Origin: Halanaerobacter jeridensis
Lineage (GTDB): Bacteria > Bacillota > Halanaerobiia > Halobacteroidales > Halobacteroidaceae
Length of the DNA stretch: 50,906 nucleotides
Reading direction: 5' to 3'
Assembly (NCBI RefSeq): GCF_016908315.1
Contig: NZ_JAFBDQ010000018.1
Coordinates: forward strand, 1-50,906
Shown: positions 19,360 through 32,671 of the stretch, in pieces
How positions within the stretch are numbered: the first letter of the stretch is position 1
How the letters are laid out: each line of letters opens with the position of its first letter
The notes under the pieces: generated by a model
What the model saw: the letters and a program-made list of their open reading frames with translations, nothing else
Told to the model about the DNA's origin: nothing
Databases searched by the model: none
Translations under genes and position numbers: made by a program

Positions 19360-20544
19360 TTACTCAATAATTTCAGTAACAACGCCAGCTCCTACTGTCT
19401 TTCCACCTTCTCTAATTGCAAATCTTAATCCTTCATCCATTGCAATTGGAGAAATTAATTCTGCGTCCATCTCAATGTTGTCTCCTGGCATTACCATTTC
19501 TACATCTTCTGGTAAGTTGATTGTTCCTGTTACGTCTGTTGTTCGGAAATAAAACTGCGGCTTATAACCATCAAAGAATGGTGTATGTCGCCCACCTTCG
19601 TCTTTTCCTAGCACATATACCTCTGCTTTAAACTTAGTATGAGGCGTAATTGTTCCTGGTGTTGCTAGTACTTGACCTCTTTCAATATCTTCTTTATCAA
19701 TACCTCTTAATAATGCACCTACATTATCTCCTGCTTGAGATTGTTCCATCTCTTTTCTAAACATTTCTAATCCTGTAATTACTGTTTCTTCTGTCTCTTT
19801 AATTCCTACTAGTTCTACTTCATCTCCTACATTTACTACTCCTGTTTCTACTCTACCAGTTGCTACTGTTCCACGTCCTGTAATACTAAATACATCTTCT
19901 ACTGGCATTAAGAAGTCTTTGTCTGTATCTCTCTCTGGAGTAGGAATATACTCATCAATTGCATCCATTAATTCTAGAATCTTTTCGCCCCATTCACTAT
20001 CTGGTTCTTCTAGTGCTTTTAGAGCTGACCCTACAATTACTGGAGCATTATCTCCATCAAATTCATATTCGTTTAATAAGTCTCTTACTTCCATCTCTAC
20101 TAATTCGATTAATTCTTCGTCATCAACCATATCTGCTTTGTTTAAGAATACTACTATTCTCGGAACTCCTACCTGACGAGCTAATAGTAAGTGTTCTCTT
20201 GTCTGCGGCATTGGTCCGTCTGCTGCAGATACGATTAATAAAGATCCATCCATCTGTGCTGCACCAGTGATCATATTCTTTACATAGTCTGCGTGTCCTG
20301 GGCAGTCTACGTGAGCATAGTGTCTATTCTCTGTTTCATACTCTACGTGAGATGTTGCAATTGTAATACCTCTTTCTTTTTCCTCTGGTGCATTGTCAAT
20401 ATCCTCAAAATTTGCCACACTATCTTCGTCTTGAGATAATACTTTTGTGATTGCTGCTGTTGTTGTTGTCTTACCATGATCAACGTGTCCAATTGTACCA
20501 ATATTAATATGTGGTTTCGTTCTTTCAAACTTTTCTTTTGCCAT
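19360..20544 (-). CDS. tuf: Elongation factor Tu, copy 1 (str operon)
   Basis: EF-Tu, 394 aa, brings aminoacyl-tRNA to the ribosome. The G domain has GHVDHGKTT (about 18-26), DCPGHADY and NKADMVD; domains 2 and 3 are complete through [16 protein letters not shown]. The second of two adjacent ATGs is chosen because GGGGG lies 7 bases before it and because it matches copy 2. The protein appears identical to that of copy 2 at 34374-35558; I count 11 silent base differences. Last gene of the str operon, 37 bp after fusA. Confidence 0.98.
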   Translation of the reverse strand: MAKEKFERTKPHINIGTIGHVDHGKTTTTAAITKVLSQDEDSVANFEDIDNAPEEKERGITIATSHVEYETENRHYAHVDCPGHADYVKNMITGAAQMDGSLLIVSAADGPMPQTREHLLLARQVGVPRIVVFLNKADMVDDEELIELVEMEVRDLLNEYEFDGDNAPVIVGSALKALEEPDSEWGEKILELMDAIDEYIPTPERDTDKDFLMPVEDVFSITGRGTVATGRVETGVVNVGDEVELVGIKETEETVITGLEMFRKEMEQSQAGDNVGALLRGIDKEDIERGQVLATPGTITPHTKFKAEVYVLGKDEGGRHTPFFDGYKPQFYFRTTDVTGTINLPEDVEMVMPGDNIEMDAELISPIAMDEGLRFAIREGGKTVGAGVVTEIIE

Positions 20545-20581
20545 CATTTATCCCCCCATTTGAATTTTAACTTAAATTAAT

Positions 20582-22654
20582 TTATTTTTCTTCTTCGATA
20601 ATCTCTTTAGCAATATTTTGCGGTACTTCTTCATAGTGATCCATCTGCATTACATATTGAGCACGACCCTGTGTATTAGAGCGTAAATCAGTCGCATAAC
20701 CAAACATTTCGGACAATGGAACATAACCATTAATAATCTTAGCATTTCCTCGTTGTTCCATTCCTTCTACTTGACCACGTCGACTGTTAAGGTCACCAAT
20801 AACATCTCCCATATATTCTTCAGGAGTTGTTACTTCAACTTTCATAACTGGTTCTAATAGAACAGGCTTTAATTTATAAGACTGTTCTCTAATAGCCATA
20901 GAACCTGCTATTTTAAATGCCATTTCAGAAGAGTCAACTTCGTGGTGAGAACCATCTTCAAGACTAACTTTTACATCCACAACTGGATATCCAGCTAAAA
21001 TTCCATTGTCTAAAGCTTCTTTTGCTCCCTCTTCAACGGAACTAATATAATCTTTAGGGACAACTCCACCAACAATGTTATCTTCAAATTCAAAGCCTTC
21101 TCCAGCTTCTAAAGGTTCTACTTCCATAACTACGTGACCATACTGTCCACGTCCACCCGACTGTCGAATAAACTTACCTTCGACTTCTGCTTTTTGAGTG
21201 ATAGTTTCACGATAAGCAACTTGTGGCTCACCGATATTAGCTTCTACATTAAATTCTCTAGTTAAACGGTCAATGATTACTTCTAAGTGTAATTCACCCA
21301 TTCCAGAAATAATTGTCTGACCAGTTTCTTCATCAGTCCGAACATTAAATGTCGGATCCTCTTCAGCTAATTTCTGTAATGCTTCACCTAATTTATCACT
21401 ATCAGCCTGAGTTTTAGGTTCAATAGCAACATCAATTACTGTTTCAGGGAATTCCATTGATTCTAGAATTACTGGGTCTTCTTCTGTACATAAAGTATCA
21501 CCAGTAGCAGTATTCTTTAAACCAACAGCTGCTGCTAAATCACCAGCGTATACTTCTTCTCGATCTTCACGCTTATTAGCGTGCATCTGTACAATTCGTC
21601 CAACTCTTTCAGTTTCATCCTTAGTTGAGTTGTATACATAAGATCCAGATTCTAAAATACCAGAATAAACTCTAAAGAATGCTAACTTACCAACATATGG
21701 GTCACTCATGATTTTAAATGCTAATGCAGAGAATGGAGCATCATCATCTGCAGGTCTTTCGATTTCCTCTTCAGTCTTTGGGTCAATTCCTTGCACTGGA
21801 GGAATATCTACTGGTGCAGGTAAGTATTCTACAACTGCATCTAGTAAAGGCTGCACTCCCTTATTCTTTAATGCTGTTCCGCAAAGAACAGGAGTAAACT
21901 CATTAGCAATAGTTCCTTTTCTTAGAGCCTTTTTAATTTCTTCAACAGTAATTTCTTCATCCTCTAGATATTTCATCATGATTTCTTCATCTACATCAGA
22001 AAGCTTTTCAATTAATAGCTCTCGATATTCATGAGCCTTATCTTCTAAATCTTCAGGAATTTCAGTTCTTTCATAATCAATTCCTAATTCATCTTCATAA
22101 ACAATTGCTTCCATAGTAACTAAATCGATAGAACCTTTATAATCTTCTTCTTTACCAATTGGAATCTGGATTGGTACTGGATTAGCATCAATTCTTTCAT
22201 CCATCATATCTACTACATTGTAAAAGTCAGCACCAGTTCTATCCATCTTATTTACAAATGCTATCTTAGGAACATTATACTTATCTGCCTGACGCCAAAC
22301 AGTTTCTGATTGAGGTTCAACTCCTCCAACAGAGCAGAAAACTCCAATAGCTCCATCAAGCACTCTTAAAGATCTTTCTACCTCAACAGTAAAGTCCACG
22401 TGTCCAGGCGTGTCTATGATATTAATTCTGTGATCATCCCATTGACACGTAGTAGCTGCAGAAGTAATTGTAATACCTCTTTCTTTCTCTTGGTCCATCC
22501 AATCCATCTGCGAATCTCCATCATGTGTTTCACCAATTTTGTGTGTCCGTCCTGTATAGAACAACATACGTTCTGTTGTCGTTGTTTTACCAGCATCAAT
22601 ATGAGCCATCAAACCAATATTTCTCGTCTTTTGTAGCGAAAATTGTCTGGGCAC
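20582..22654 (-). CDS. fusA: Elongation factor G
   Basis: EF-G, 690 aa, the GTPase that drives translocation and, with RRF, ribosome recycling. The G domain has [13 protein letters not shown] (about 17-29), DTPGHVDF and NKMDRTGAD. Domain IV carries [10 protein letters not shown] (near 505), and the C-terminal domain ends before a short acidic tail. Rich in Glu and Asp. It lies between rpsG and tuf, 32 bp after rpsG. Confidence 0.98.
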   Translation of the reverse strand: MPRQFSLQKTRNIGLMAHIDAGKTTTTERMLFYTGRTHKIGETHDGDSQMDWMDQEKERGITITSAATTCQWDDHRINIIDTPGHVDFTVEVERSLRVLDGAIGVFCSVGGVEPQSETVWRQADKYNVPKIAFVNKMDRTGADFYNVVDMMDERIDANPVPIQIPIGKEEDYKGSIDLVTMEAIVYEDELGIDYERTEIPEDLEDKAHEYRELLIEKLSDVDEEIMMKYLEDEEITVEEIKKALRKGTIANEFTPVLCGTALKNKGVQPLLDAVVEYLPAPVDIPPVQGIDPKTEEEIERPADDDAPFSALAFKIMSDPYVGKLAFFRVYSGILESGSYVYNSTKDETERVGRIVQMHANKREDREEVYAGDLAAAVGLKNTATGDTLCTEEDPVILESMEFPETVIDVAIEPKTQADSDKLGEALQKLAEEDPTFNVRTDEETGQTIISGMGELHLEVIIDRLTREFNVEANIGEPQVAYRETITQKAEVEGKFIRQSGGRGQYGHVVMEVEPLEAGEGFEFEDNIVGGVVPKDYISSVEEGAKEALDNGILAGYPVVDVKVSLEDGSHHEVDSSEMAFKIAGSMAIREQSYKLKPVLLEPVMKVEVTTPEEYMGDVIGDLNSRRGQVEGMEQRGNAKIINGYVPLSEMFGYATDLRSNTQGRAQYVMQMDHYEEVPQNIAKEIIEEEK

Positions 22655-22686
22655 TTAAAACACCCTCCTTATCTTATATGCTTAAT

Positions 22687-23160
<474 letters not shown>

Positions 23161-23197
23161 TTAATTTCCCTCCTTCCATTTAACTAATAGCTATACT

Positions 23198-23572
23198 TTA
23201 CTCACTAGGCTTTTTTACTCCATATTTTGAACGACCTTGCTTTCTGTCTTCAACTCCAGCAGTATCTAAAGTACCACGTACAATAGTATATCTCACACCT
23301 GGTAAGTCTTTTACACGACCACCTCTAACTAATACTACAGAGTGTTCCTGCAAATTATGCCCAATACCTGGGATATAAGCAGTTACTTCTTTTCCATTAG
23401 TTAATCTTACACGAGCAACTTTTCTCAGGGCCGAGTTAGGCTTTTTAGGAGTAGCAGTATAAACTCTAGTACAAACTCCTCTTTTTTGCGGTGCTCCTTC
23501 TAATGCTCTAGCACCTTTTTTCTTTTTAACCTTATTTCTTCCTTTACGAACTAATTGGTTTATTGTAGGCAT
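23198..23572 (-). CDS. rpsL: 30S ribosomal protein S12
   Basis: S12, 124 aa, at the decoding centre. It keeps [19 protein letters not shown] and the [20 protein letters not shown] loop, the two regions where streptomycin-resistance changes arise in other bacteria; Lys is present at both usual sites. It has its own promoter and a 150-base leader. The L7Ae-like gene that often precedes it in Firmicutes is absent. Confidence 0.97.
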   Translation of the reverse strand: MPTINQLVRKGRNKVKKKKGARALEGAPQKRGVCTRVYTATPKKPNSALRKVARVRLTNGKEVTAYIPGIGHNLQEHSVVLVRGGRVKDLPGVRYTIVRGTLDTAGVEDRKQGRSKYGVKKPSE

Positions 23573-23610
23573 TAAACTACACCCCCTTCCAAAATTTTAT
23601 AAAAACTGTT

Positions 23611-23641
23611 AAACAAAAGGAGCACTAAGCCCCTTTTGTTT
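23611..23641 (-). promoter_or_regulatory. Hairpin in the rpsL leader
   Basis: A 10-bp stem (AAACAAAAGG with CCTTTTGTTT, 11-base GC-richer loop) lies between the rpsL promoter and start codon. On the minus strand it is followed by AACAGTTTTTATA, so it could act as an attenuator or a protein-binding site. It is not a match to the E. coli S7 site that I can recognise. Confidence 0.55.
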
Positions 23642-23719
23642 ATTATCTTAGATAAATTTTATCATTAATTTGATTTTAGCTAAATTAATTTTGATTACAT
23701 TATTACAACACACTTAAGA

Positions 23720-23748
23720 ATTTTAACATTTACTTTTATGCCTGTCAA
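23720..23748 (-). promoter_or_regulatory. Promoter of the str operon (rpsL-rpsG-fusA-tuf)
   Basis: TTGACA at 23743-23748 and TAAAAT at 23720-23725, spacer 17. It lies 15 bases after the rpoC stop. No obvious terminator separates rpoC from it, so str genes may also be read from the rpoB promoter. Confidence 0.8.
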
Positions 23749-23762
23749 CATTTTTTTGCTTT

Positions 23763-26700
23763 TTATTCTACAATTTCTGGTTCAGCATCTCGATATTGCT
23801 TCATACCTGTTCCAGCAGGAATTAATTGGCCAATAATAACATTTTCTTTCAGACCTTTCAAGTTATCTTGCTTTCCTTCTAGAGCAGATTCAGTTAATAC
23901 TCTTGTTGTTTCCTGGAAAGAAGCTGCAGATAAGAAGCTCTCAGTATTTAATGAAGCTTTAGTGATACCTAATAACTGCGGAATTGCAGTTGCAGGTTCT
24001 TTTTCATTAGCGATTGCCTTTTCATTCTCTTCTTCAAATTCAAAGACATCAACTAAATCTCCAGGTAATAAATCTGTTTCACCAGCTTCTTTAATTTTAA
24101 CTTTGCTCATCATCTGTCTAATAACTACCTCAATGTGTTTATCATTAATTCCTACACCCTGAGATCTATATACATTCTGTACTTCTTTTAATAAATACTT
24201 TTGTACATCTCTCTTTCCAGCAATATTTAATATATCTTCTGGATCCATAGGACCTTTAGTTAATTTATCTCCCGCTTCAACACGGTCACCATCAGATACT
24301 ATTATCTCTGAACCATATGGCAATTGATAAGTCTTTTGACGTCCATCATCTGTTTTAATTACCGCCTTATAAGAATTGCCCTTTTCTACAATATTAGCTG
24401 TTCCATCTAACTCAGTTACAACTGCCTGTCCCTTCGGACTTCTAGCTTCAAATAGCTCTTCTACACGTGGTAAACCTTGTGTGATATCATCTCCAGCAAC
24501 TCCACCAGTGTGGAAAGTTCTCATCGTTAACTGAGTACCAGGTTCACCAATTGATTGAGCAGCCATAATTCCAATTGCTTCTCCAACGTCAACCATTTTT
24601 CCAGTAGCAAGATTACGTCCGTAACATTTCTGACAGACGCCATCTTCAGTTTGGCAAGTTAAGACGTTTCTAATTTCAACCGCTTCAATTCCAGCTGCAG
24701 TTATCGACTGAGCTTGTTCTTCTTCGATTAGTTCGCCTTCTTCAACTATTACTTCACCAGTTTCTGGATGGGTAATATCTTTTGAAGCTATGCGGCCTGT
24801 GATTCTTTCTACTAGACCTTCAATTATTTCACCATCTCGTCTAACTGGCTCAACTACTAATCCTTCTTCAGTACCACAATCTTTTTCTTGCACTACTACA
24901 TCTTGTGACACATCAACTAATCTTCTAGTTAAATAACCAGAGTCAGCAGTTCTTAAAGCAGTATCGGCTAATCCTTTTCGAGCACCGTGAGTAGAAATAA
25001 AGTATTCTAACACAGTTAAACCTTCTCTAAAGCAAGCTTTAATCGGCATATCAATGATTCGACCCGATGGATCAGACATCAAACCACGCATACCACCAAG
25101 CTGAGTAATCTGAGAAGTATTACCTCTCGCACCAGAAGTAGCCATCATATAAATTGGATTAAATTTATCTAAGTTATCGATTAAGGCTTCTGTAACTTGA
25201 TCTTTAGCTTCACCCCAAACATCTATCGTCTTCTGATAACGTTCTTCATCAGTAATTAAACCACGACGATATTGTTTTTCTATCTTCTTAACTGTTTCTT
25301 CTGATTCCTCTAAGATATCTTCTTTTTCATCTGGAATGGCTACATCAGTAACACCAATAGTAATACCAGATTTTGTAGCATAATCAAAAGTTAAGTTTTT
25401 GATATCATTTAATGTTTCACCAGTTTGATTAGGGCCAAGCTCTTTATGACAACGTGTCACAATTTCTCCCAATTTGCCTTTATCTACAACTACATTATAG
25501 AATTCAAATTCTTCCGGCAAAATAGAATTAAAGATCACACGTCCTACGCCTGTTTCAATCCATTCGCCATTTTCTTTTCTATATTTTATCTTAGTCTGTA
25601 AAGTAACTCTATCGCTTTCATAAGCTTTAATTACTTCATCAACTGAACCAAAGAATTTATTCTTACCTTTGGCATCATCATCTAAAATAGTTAAATAATA
25701 AGCACCTAGTACCATATCTTGAGTCGGTACCGCAATTGCTTCTCCATGTGCTGGAGACAGCAAGTTATATGTGGATAACATCATTGATCTACATTCAGCC
25801 TGAGCTTCAGCAGATAAAGGTACGTGTACTGCCATTTGGTCACCATCAAAGTCCGCGTTATATGCTGGACAAACTAATGGATGAATTTTAATAGCTTTTC
25901 CTTCTACTAAAATAGGCTCAAATGCTTGGATTCCCAATCTGTGTAATGTTGGAGCACGATTTAACAACACAGGATGTTCTTGGATTACATCTTCTAGCAC
26001 ATCCCAGACTTCGCCATCACCGTTTTCCACCATACTCTTAGCACTCTTAATATTATGAGCTAAATCCCGATCAACTAACCCTTTCATCACAAATGGCTTA
26101 AATAATTCTAAAGCCATTTTTCGTGGTAATCCACATTGGTCAATATTTAAATCAGGACCTACTACAATAACTGAACGTCCAGAATAATCAACACGCTTAC
26201 CTAATAAGTTTTGACGGAAACGTCCTTGCTTACCTTTCAGCATATCACTTAAAGATTTCAGTGGTCGATTATTAGCTCCAGTTACTGGACGACCTCTTCG
26301 TCCATTATCAATTAATGCATCTACTGCTTCCTGTAACATTCTTTTCTCATTACGAATAATAATATCAGGAGCACCAAGGTCTAATAATCTTTTTAATCGA
26401 TTATTTCGATTAATAACACGACGATAAAGATCATTTAAATCAGAAGTAGCAAATCTTCCTCCATCTAATTGAACCATTGGTCTTAATTCAGGTGGAATTA
26501 CTGGTAATACTTCTAAAACCATCCACTCTGGATTATTACCTGAGTCTTTTAACCCTTCTAATACTTTTAATCGTCTGACAGCTCTTTTTCTTCTTTGACC
26601 GGAAATACCTTGGATTTCTTCTCGAATCTCTTTTATTTCAGCAGCTAAATCAATATTTTTTAATATCTTCTTAATTGCTTCAGCTCCCATACCCGCTTCA

Positions 26701-27197
26701 AAATCATTGCCATATTTCTGTTTAGCATCTCGGTATTCACTCTCACTTAATAACTGTTTCTTACTTAATGGAGTATCACCAGGATCAATGACAATATAGG
26801 ATACGAAATAAAGAGCTTTCTCTAATGAACGAGGCGACATATCCATTACTATTCCTAAACGACTTGGAATCCCCTTAAAGTACCAAATATGAGATACCGG
26901 AGCCGCTAGTTCAATATGCCCCATTCTTTCACGTCTTACTTTAGATTTAGTGACCTCTACACCACAACGGTCACAAACTACTCCTTTATATCTAACTCGT
27001 TTATATTTTCCACAATGACATTCATAATCTTTTGTCGGTCCAAAAATCTTTTCACAAAATAATCCTTCTTTTTCTGGCTTCAAAGTTCTATAATTAATTG
27101 TTTCTGGTTTCTTAACCTCACCACTTGACCAGGACCTAATTTTTTCTGGTGAGGCTAATCCAATTTCCATTGAATCAAAACTATTTACATTAAACAA
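23763..27197 (-). CDS. rpoC: DNA-directed RNA polymerase subunit beta'
   Basis: Beta' subunit, 1144 aa. The N-terminal zinc ribbon is [19 protein letters not shown] (near 60-78). The catalytic Mg site [12 protein letters not shown] is near residue 450, and the trigger-loop/bridge region has [20 protein letters not shown] second four-cysteine zinc site (C...[13 protein letters not shown]) lies near residue 840. It lacks the large insertions of proteobacterial beta'. It begins 33 bp after rpoB and is cotranscribed with it. Confidence 0.98.
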   Translation of the reverse strand: MFNVNSFDSMEIGLASPEKIRSWSSGEVKKPETINYRTLKPEKEGLFCEKIFGPTKDYECHCGKYKRVRYKGVVCDRCGVEVTKSKVRRERMGHIELAAPVSHIWYFKGIPSRLGIVMDMSPRSLEKALYFVSYIVIDPGDTPLSKKQLLSESEYRDAKQKYGNDFEAGMGAEAIKKILKNIDLAAEIKEIREEIQGISGQRRKRAVRRLKVLEGLKDSGNNPEWMVLEVLPVIPPELRPMVQLDGGRFATSDLNDLYRRVINRNNRLKRLLDLGAPDIIIRNEKRMLQEAVDALIDNGRRGRPVTGANNRPLKSLSDMLKGKQGRFRQNLLGKRVDYSGRSVIVVGPDLNIDQCGLPRKMALELFKPFVMKGLVDRDLAHNIKSAKSMVENGDGEVWDVLEDVIQEHPVLLNRAPTLHRLGIQAFEPILVEGKAIKIHPLVCPAYNADFDGDQMAVHVPLSAEAQAECRSMMLSTYNLLSPAHGEAIAVPTQDMVLGAYYLTILDDDAKGKNKFFGSVDEVIKAYESDRVTLQTKIKYRKENGEWIETGVGRVIFNSILPEEFEFYNVVVDKGKLGEIVTRCHKELGPNQTGETLNDIKNLTFDYATKSGITIGVTDVAIPDEKEDILEESEETVKKIEKQYRRGLITDEERYQKTIDVWGEAKDQVTEALIDNLDKFNPIYMMATSGARGNTSQITQLGGMRGLMSDPSGRIIDMPIKACFREGLTVLEYFISTHGARKGLADTALRTADSGYLTRRLVDVSQDVVVQEKDCGTEEGLVVEPVRRDGEIIEGLVERITGRIASKDITHPETGEVIVEEGELIEEEQAQSITAAGIEAVEIRNVLTCQTEDGVCQKCYGRNLATGKMVDVGEAIGIMAAQSIGEPGTQLTMRTFHTGGVAGDDITQGLPRVEELFEARSPKGQAVVTELDGTANIVEKGNSYKAVIKTDDGRQKTYQLPYGSEIIVSDGDRVEAGDKLTKGPMDPEDILNIAGKRDVQKYLLKEVQNVYRSQGVGINDKHIEVVIRQMMSKVKIKEAGETDLLPGDLVDVFEFEEENEKAIANEKEPATAIPQLLGITKASLNTESFLSAASFQETTRVLTESALEGKQDNLKGLKENVIIGQLIPAGTGMKQYRDAEPEIVE

Positions 27198-27230
27198 GGG
27201 TTATTCACTCCCCCTCTTCAATAATTTTAT

Positions 27231-30200
27231 TTATTCTTCGTCTTCCCCATCATCCTCGGAAGCAATATCTAACCCAAGTTTCTTTGTATCTGTTTCATCA
27301 ATTTCTTCTTCTTCAATGGACAATTCTTCTTCCTCAGAATAAATTTTTGCATCAAGTCCAATACTCTGCATCTCTTTAATTAATACTTTAAAGGATTCAG
27401 GGATCCCCGGTTCAGGAATGTTTTCATCTTTAACAATTGATTCATAAGCTTGCACTCTACCTACAACATCGTCTGATTTAACCGTAAGCATCTCTTGTAA
27501 CGTATTTGCAGCACCATAAGCCTCTAAAGCCCAAACTTCCATTTCACCAAATCGCTGTCCACCGAACTGTGCTTTACCACCTAGTGGCTGTTGAGTTACT
27601 AAGGAATATGGACCAGTAGAACGTCCGTGTAATTTATCATGAGCTAAGTGGTGTAACTTAAGCATATACATTACACCTACAGTTACTCTATTTTCAAACG
27701 CTTCTCCTGTTCTACCATCATAAAGCTTTGTTTTTCCATCTCTTGGCAAGCCTGCTTCTTCAAGAGTATCTTCTACTTCTTCTTCAGTAGCACCATTAAA
27801 TACTGGAGTTGAAGTATAAATATCTAATTCTTGAGCAGCCATTCCTAAATGAGTCTCTAATACCTGCCCAATATTCATTCTTGATGGTACCCCCAGTGGA
27901 TTTAACACTATCTCTACTGGTTCTCCATTTGGTAAATAAGGCATATCTTCTTCAGGTAAAATTCTTGAAATTACACCCTTATTACCGTGACGGCCTGCTA
28001 ACTTATCTCCTACAGTAATCTTTAATTTCTTAGCTACATAAACTCTGACTAGCTTATTAACTCCAGTCTTCAAATCATCGCCATCTTCACGGTCAAAGAC
28101 TTTAACATCAACTACTATTCCTTCTTCACCATGAGGAACTTTTAATGATGTATCGCGAACTTCTCTTGCTTTCTCCCCAAAGATAGCTCTTAATAATCTC
28201 TCTTCAGCAGAAAGCTCTTTTTCTCCTTTTGGCGTTACTTTTCCTACTAAAATATCTCCAGCTTCAACTTCAGCTCCTTCTCGAATAATTCCTCGCTCAT
28301 CTAAATCTTTTAGAGCCTCATCGCCCACATTAGGAATTTCTCGAGTGATTTCTTCAGGACCTAATTTAGTATCTCTAGCTTCTGCTTCATATTCTTCAAT
28401 ATGAATAGAAGTTAATCCATCTTCTTTAACTAAGTTTTCATTTATTAAAATAGCATCCTCGTAATTGTATCCTTCCCAAGCCATAAATGCAACTGTACAA
28501 TTACGACCTAAAGCTAATTCACCTTTATCAGTAGCAGGACCATCAGCAATGATTGTTCCTGCTTCTACATAATCGCCTTTACGAACAATTGGCTTTTGGT
28601 TTATACAGCTCCCTTGGTTAGAACGAGCAAATTTAGTTAAATCATATCTATCTACTGTACCATCATCAGTTTTAATTAATATTTTTTCACCAGTTACTCT
28701 CATTACTTCACCAGCATTTTTAGCAACTGCTGTGGCACCTGAATCTTTAGCTGCAGCATATTCAATACCTGTACCTACTCTTGGTGCATCAGTTTTTAAT
28801 AAAGGTACAGCCTGACGCTGCATATTTGCTCCCATTAAAGCTCGGTTAGCATCATCATTCTCTAAGAATGGAATTAACGCTGCAGAAACTCCAATGATTT
28901 GATTAGGAGCAACATCTATATAATCAACTTTTTCTGGGCTTGTTTTAATTTCTTCCCCATTATGTCGAGCAAATACTTCATCATGCTCTAAATTGCCATC
29001 TTCATCTAATGGCTCATTAGCCTGAGTGATGACATAGTCATCTTCCTCAGCAGCATTTAAATATTTTATTTCATCAGTTGCCTGCCCATCAACCACTTTA
29101 CGATAAGGAGTTTCAATAAATCCAAACTCATTAGTTTCTCCAAAGATACATAATGACCCAATAAGACCAATGTTAGGTCCCTCTGGAGTCTCAATCGGAC
29201 AAATACGACCATAATGCGTATGGTGTACATCACGTACATCAAACCCAGCTCTTTCTCGACTTAATCCACCTGGTCCTAAGGCACTCATCCTTCTTTTGTG
29301 AGTTAATTCGGACAATGGATTAGTTTGATCCATAAACTGAGATAACTGACCACTACCAAAGAATTCTTTAATAGCAGCAGCAACTGGTCTAGTATTGATT
29401 AAATTTTGGGGAGTGATTACATCTAGATCTTGGATAGTCATTCTTTCTCTTACTACCCGTTCCATTCTAGATAAACCAATTCTAAATTGATTCTGTAATA
29501 ATTCTCCTACAGTCTTTAATCGACGATTACCTAAGTGGTCAATGTCATCTACTTTGGCATCATCTTCTTCATCAACTAATCTTAGTAGATAACGTACAGT
29601 TTCTACGATATCTTCTTTAGTTAATGTTCTTCTTTCAGGATCAATATCCAATCCTAATTTTTTATTAATTTTATAACGACCTACTTTTGCTAAATCATAT
29701 CGTTTTGGATCAAAAAATAGAGATTCAATTAAGTTTTGTGCACTTTCCACTGTTGGTGGTTCTCCAGGTCGCTGATTCTTATACAACTCAATTAATGCTT
29801 CTTCTTGTGTTTCAGTATTATCTCGTTCAATAGTATCTTGAATTATTGGGTGATTATCAAACAAATCCAATAATTCTGCATCAGTTCCATATCCTAATGC
29901 TCGCAATAAAACAGTTCCTTTTATCTTTCGATTTCGGTCAACTCTAACACTGATTATTGCTTTCTTATCATACTTAAATTCAATCCATGCACCACGGTTA
30001 GGAATTAAACTCCCTCCGTATAAAATTCGACCATCTTTAATTATTTCTTTATCAAAGAAAGTACCTGAAGATCGAATCAACTGATTAACTACAACTCTTT
30101 CCGCACCATTGATGATAAATGTTCCTTTATCAGTCATAAGTGGGAAATTAGTCATAAACACATCTTGTTCTTTTATTTCTCCGGTGTCTTGATTAATCAA

Positions 30201-30485
30201 TCTCACTTTAGCATTTAAAGCAGCTTCATAACTTACATCTCGATTTTTACTTTCAACTCGGTCATATTTTGGTTCGTCTAAAGAGTAATCAATAAATTCT
30301 AATACTAGATTTTCTGAAAAGTCAGTAATTGGAGAGATTTCATCAAACAAATTCAAAATTGCTTCTTCTAAAAACCATTCATAAGATTTCTTCTGTGTCT
30401 TAATTAAATAAGGGACATCCATACCAGGCTCAACTTTTGAAAAACTACGCCTTTGCCTAGTAATTGAATGTGATGGATTGGCCAT
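27231..30485 (-). CDS. rpoB: DNA-directed RNA polymerase subunit beta
   Basis: Beta subunit, 1084 aa from the ATG at 30485 (MANPSH), which has GGAGG 11 bases before it; two nearer upstream starts sit on or before that site. The rifampicin pocket is at about 376-411 ([15 protein letters not shown], then HKRR and SALGPGG), with the sensitive-type His396 and Ser401. Catalytic and C-terminal parts, including [20 protein letters not shown], are intact. The final 40 residues are strongly acidic. Shorter than Bacillus RpoB because of a reduced C-terminal tail. Confidence 0.98.
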   Translation of the reverse strand: MANPSHSITRQRRSFSKVEPGMDVPYLIKTQKKSYEWFLEEAILNLFDEISPITDFSENLVLEFIDYSLDEPKYDRVESKNRDVSYEAALNAKVRLINQDTGEIKEQDVFMTNFPLMTDKGTFIINGAERVVVNQLIRSSGTFFDKEIIKDGRILYGGSLIPNRGAWIEFKYDKKAIISVRVDRNRKIKGTVLLRALGYGTDAELLDLFDNHPIIQDTIERDNTETQEEALIELYKNQRPGEPPTVESAQNLIESLFFDPKRYDLAKVGRYKINKKLGLDIDPERRTLTKEDIVETVRYLLRLVDEEDDAKVDDIDHLGNRRLKTVGELLQNQFRIGLSRMERVVRERMTIQDLDVITPQNLINTRPVAAAIKEFFGSGQLSQFMDQTNPLSELTHKRRMSALGPGGLSRERAGFDVRDVHHTHYGRICPIETPEGPNIGLIGSLCIFGETNEFGFIETPYRKVVDGQATDEIKYLNAAEEDDYVITQANEPLDEDGNLEHDEVFARHNGEEIKTSPEKVDYIDVAPNQIIGVSAALIPFLENDDANRALMGANMQRQAVPLLKTDAPRVGTGIEYAAAKDSGATAVAKNAGEVMRVTGEKILIKTDDGTVDRYDLTKFARSNQGSCINQKPIVRKGDYVEAGTIIADGPATDKGELALGRNCTVAFMAWEGYNYEDAILINENLVKEDGLTSIHIEEYEAEARDTKLGPEEITREIPNVGDEALKDLDERGIIREGAEVEAGDILVGKVTPKGEKELSAEERLLRAIFGEKAREVRDTSLKVPHGEEGIVVDVKVFDREDGDDLKTGVNKLVRVYVAKKLKITVGDKLAGRHGNKGVISRILPEEDMPYLPNGEPVEIVLNPLGVPSRMNIGQVLETHLGMAAQELDIYTSTPVFNGATEEEVEDTLEEAGLPRDGKTKLYDGRTGEAFENRVTVGVMYMLKLHHLAHDKLHGRSTGPYSLVTQQPLGGKAQFGGQRFGEMEVWALEAYGAANTLQEMLTVKSDDVVGRVQAYESIVKDENIPEPGIPESFKVLIKEMQSIGLDAKIYSEEEELSIEEEEIDETDTKKLGLDIASEDDGEDEE

Positions 30486-30650
30486 GAAAATCATCACCTC
30501 CGAGGTTTTTATCACGATGGCAACTAACATCTTTATATATTTAATTTATAAATCAAAGCTTTATAAGCCTTAAAGAGTATTATTTACATCTTCAAATTCT
30601 AATATGCACTTTTAGCTAAACCACTAATATTCTAGTCGTAACAATAAGTA

Positions 30651-30679
30651 ATAGTAACACATTAAAAAAATATTGTCAA
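30651..30679 (-). promoter_or_regulatory. Promoter of rpoB-rpoC
   Basis: TTGACA at 30674-30679 and TACTAT at 30651-30656, spacer 17. It gives a leader of about 155 bases before rpoB, in which I see no clear structure. It lies just after the rplL terminator, so rpoBC is a separate unit from rplJL. Confidence 0.78.
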
Positions 30680-30696
30680 GATAAAAGTTAACCGAG

Positions 30697-30736
30697 GTAA
30701 AAAAGCACTCTGTTTCAAAACAGAGTGCTTTTTTTA
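30697..30736 (-). terminator. Terminator after rplL
   Basis: A 13-bp perfect stem (AAGCACTCTGTTT with its complement, 2-base loop) with a T run at both ends, so it could work in either direction. It ends the rplJ-rplL unit directly upstream of the rpoB promoter. Confidence 0.9.
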
Positions 30737-30765
30737 TTTAAAAATATTCATTTTATTGTTAGCAG

Positions 30766-31137
30766 TTACTTAAGCTCAACTTCAGCTCCAGCATCTTCTA
30801 AGTCTTCTTTGATTTCTTCTGCTTCTTCTTCTTCAAGTGCTTCTTTTACTGTTGCAGGTAAGTCATCAACTAAAGACTTAGCATCTTTAAGACCTAAGTC
30901 AGTAACTTCTCGAACAGCCTTAATTACTTTAATCTTACTGCTTCCAGCAGAAGTAATAACAACATCAAAATCAGTTTGCTCTTCTTCTTCATCAGCACCG
31001 CCACCAGCAGCACCTCCAGCCATTGCTACAGGAGCAGCTGCAGTTACATCAAATCTTTCTTCAATCTCCTCAACCAACTCAACAAGTTCTAGAACAGACA
31101 TCTCTTCAATCGCTTCTAAAATTTCTTCTTTAGACAT
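30766..31137 (-). CDS. rplL: 50S ribosomal protein L7/L12
   Basis: L12, 123 aa, the multi-copy stalk protein that recruits translation GTPases. The N-terminal dimerisation domain (1-33) is followed by an Ala/Gly hinge (about 34-48) with an acidic block, and the C-terminal domain with [20 protein letters not shown] (about 68-87). It lies 41 bp after rplJ. Confidence 0.97.
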   Translation of the reverse strand: MSKEEILEAIEEMSVLELVELVEEIEERFDVTAAAPVAMAGGAAGGGADEEEEQTDFDVVITSAGSSKIKVIKAVREVTDLGLKDAKSLVDDLPATVKEALEEEEAEEIKEDLEDAGAEVELK

Positions 31138-31178
31138 TTTTATTTCCTCCCTGTTTGTTTTCGTTAATTTAAATTATT

Positions 31179-31700
31179 TTAATTTTCCTCTTTTTCATCT
31201 TTCACTGCTTTAAGTACATGAGCTAAACTTTTTACTGGGTCTTTTAAGCAGTGAACTAAACCATTAAGAGGTCGCTTCAATCCACTTGCAAGTCTACCAA
31301 GTAATTCTTCTCTTGATGGCACATCAGCTAATGATTTAACTTCATTAGTATCAAGCACTTCTTTATCTAATAAACCTGATTTTATCTCTAGAGCCTCATT
31401 TTCCTCAGCAAATTCTGATAAAATCTTTGCTGGAGCAACTGGGTCCTCTTCTGAAAATGCAATAGCAGTTGGACCGCTCAAATATTCTTCAATTTCTTCA
31501 CAGCCAGCTTCTTTAGCTGCTAAATAAGCTAATGTGTTTTTAGCAACTTTATAATCAACTCCAGCTTCCCGCAGCTTTTCTCTCAATTTTGTCATTTGCT
31601 CTACATTCAAACCACGGTAATCTGTCAAAACTGCTGATTTAGCTTTATCAAACTTTGTAGTTAATTCATCTATAACTTTCTTTTTCTCTTTTGTGGCCAT
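31179..31700 (-). CDS. rplJ: 50S ribosomal protein L10
   Basis: L10, 173 aa from the ATG at 31700, the base of the L12 stalk. It shows FDKAKSAVLTDYRGLNVEQM (about 16-35) and YKVAKNTLAYLAAKEAG; the C-terminal helix that binds L12 dimers ends in KDEKEEN. GGAGGTGA lies before the start, directly downstream of the leader terminator. The longer reading frame begins inside that terminator and is rejected. Confidence 0.97.
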   Translation of the reverse strand: MATKEKKKVIDELTTKFDKAKSAVLTDYRGLNVEQMTKLREKLREAGVDYKVAKNTLAYLAAKEAGCEEIEEYLSGPTAIAFSEEDPVAPAKILSEFAEENEALEIKSGLLDKEVLDTNEVKSLADVPSREELLGRLASGLKRPLNGLVHCLKDPVKSLAHVLKAVKDEKEEN

Positions 31701-31726
31701 CTTGTCACCTCCAGTTTCAAAAAAGT

Positions 31727-31905
31727 AAAAAAGTCTCCGCTGCCGCAAGCTGGAGACTGATACTGAAATCTATGCTGTAATTTGTTATTTTCACAGCTAA
31801 ATGAGCCTAGGAAATAACAAATTCAAGGCATTATCACTCCAACCTCGGCAGGTAAATTTAAGCTATAACAGCACCTACTGTCTTTGGTTGAATATTCTAT
31901 TTTCA
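31727..31905 (-). promoter_or_regulatory. Ribosomal protein L10 leader (autoregulatory, with terminator)
   Basis: The sequence between promoter and rplJ matches the Firmicute L10 leader family. On the minus strand it shows AAAGACAGTAGGTG, then TTTACCTGCCGAGG, the kink-turn-bearing L10(L12)4 site, then a pairing region and a terminator with stem GTCTCC/GGAGAC (31733-31757) followed by TTTTTTAC. In this family, excess L10-L12 bound to the leader favours termination. Two TTTGTTATTT-like segments (around 31785 and 31822) are complementary and form a further stem. Confidence 0.9.
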
Positions 31906-31918
31906 ACACACAACTAGG

Positions 31919-31947
31919 ATTTTAACACTTTTTCTAAGTCACGTCAA
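31919..31947 (-). promoter_or_regulatory. Promoter of rplJ-rplL
   Basis: TTGACG at 31942-31947 and TAAAAT at 31919-31924, spacer 17, starting 14 bases after the rplA stop. Transcription from it yields the L10 leader. Confidence 0.8.
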
Positions 31948-31961
31948 GAAATTTCGAAGAT

Positions 31962-32657
31962 TTATTTAAATAACTTCAAAACTTCATCTCTATCAATTTT
32001 AACTCCTGGACCCATAGTAGCAGATACAGCAATATTTAAAATGTATCTACCTTTTACTCCGCTAGGTCGAGATCTGATTAAAGCGTCAGTGAAAGTTTCG
32101 AAGTTATTATACAATTCATCTAACTCAAAACTAGCTTTCCCAAGTGGAACGTTAACATTACCAGCTTTATCAGCTCGATATTCAATCTTACCAGCTTTAA
32201 GGTCACTAATAGCTCTTTCCAAATCAAAAGTTACTGTTCCAGTTTTAGGATTAGGCATTAAACCTTGTGGTCCTAAAATAGGTCCTAATTTTCCAACAAC
32301 TTGCATCATATCAGGAGTCGCAACTACAGCATCAAAATCCATCCATCCATCTTGAATTCTTTCAGCTAGTTCTTCGCCCCCTACAACATCAGCACCAGCT
32401 TGCTCGGCTTCTTTCACCTTTTCTCCTTGAGCAAAAGCAATTACTTTAACTTCTTTCCCAGTTCCTTCAGGAAGAACAACAGTATCTCGTACCTGTTGAT
32501 CATTTTGCCCAGGATCGATACCCAATCGAACTGAAACTTCGATTGTTTCATCAAAGTTAGCAGTAGCAGTTTCTTTAGCTAACTCTAGTGCAGGCTTAAT
32601 ATCATACTTCTTCTCCAAATCAACTTGTTCCAACGCTTCTTCATATCTTTTAGACAT
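31962..32657 (-). CDS. rplA: 50S ribosomal protein L1
   Basis: L1, 231 aa, the mobile stalk that moves deacylated tRNA out of the E site, and often a repressor of its own mRNA. Conserved parts are [20 protein letters not shown] (about 123-142) and the C-terminal [16 protein letters not shown]. It is preceded by a short hairpin that may be its own binding site. Confidence 0.97.
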   Translation of the reverse strand: MSKRYEEALEQVDLEKKYDIKPALELAKETATANFDETIEVSVRLGIDPGQNDQQVRDTVVLPEGTGKEVKVIAFAQGEKVKEAEQAGADVVGGEELAERIQDGWMDFDAVVATPDMMQVVGKLGPILGPQGLMPNPKTGTVTFDLERAISDLKAGKIEYRADKAGNVNVPLGKASFELDELYNNFETFTDALIRSRPSGVKGRYILNIAVSATMGPGVKIDRDEVLKLFK

Positions 32658-32671
32658 TACAAATACCTCCT

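Noticed and set aside
30725-31213. 162-codon plus-strand frame opposite rplL
   Set aside because: Long Ser runs come from the complement of the acidic L12 gene; no independent evidence of coding.
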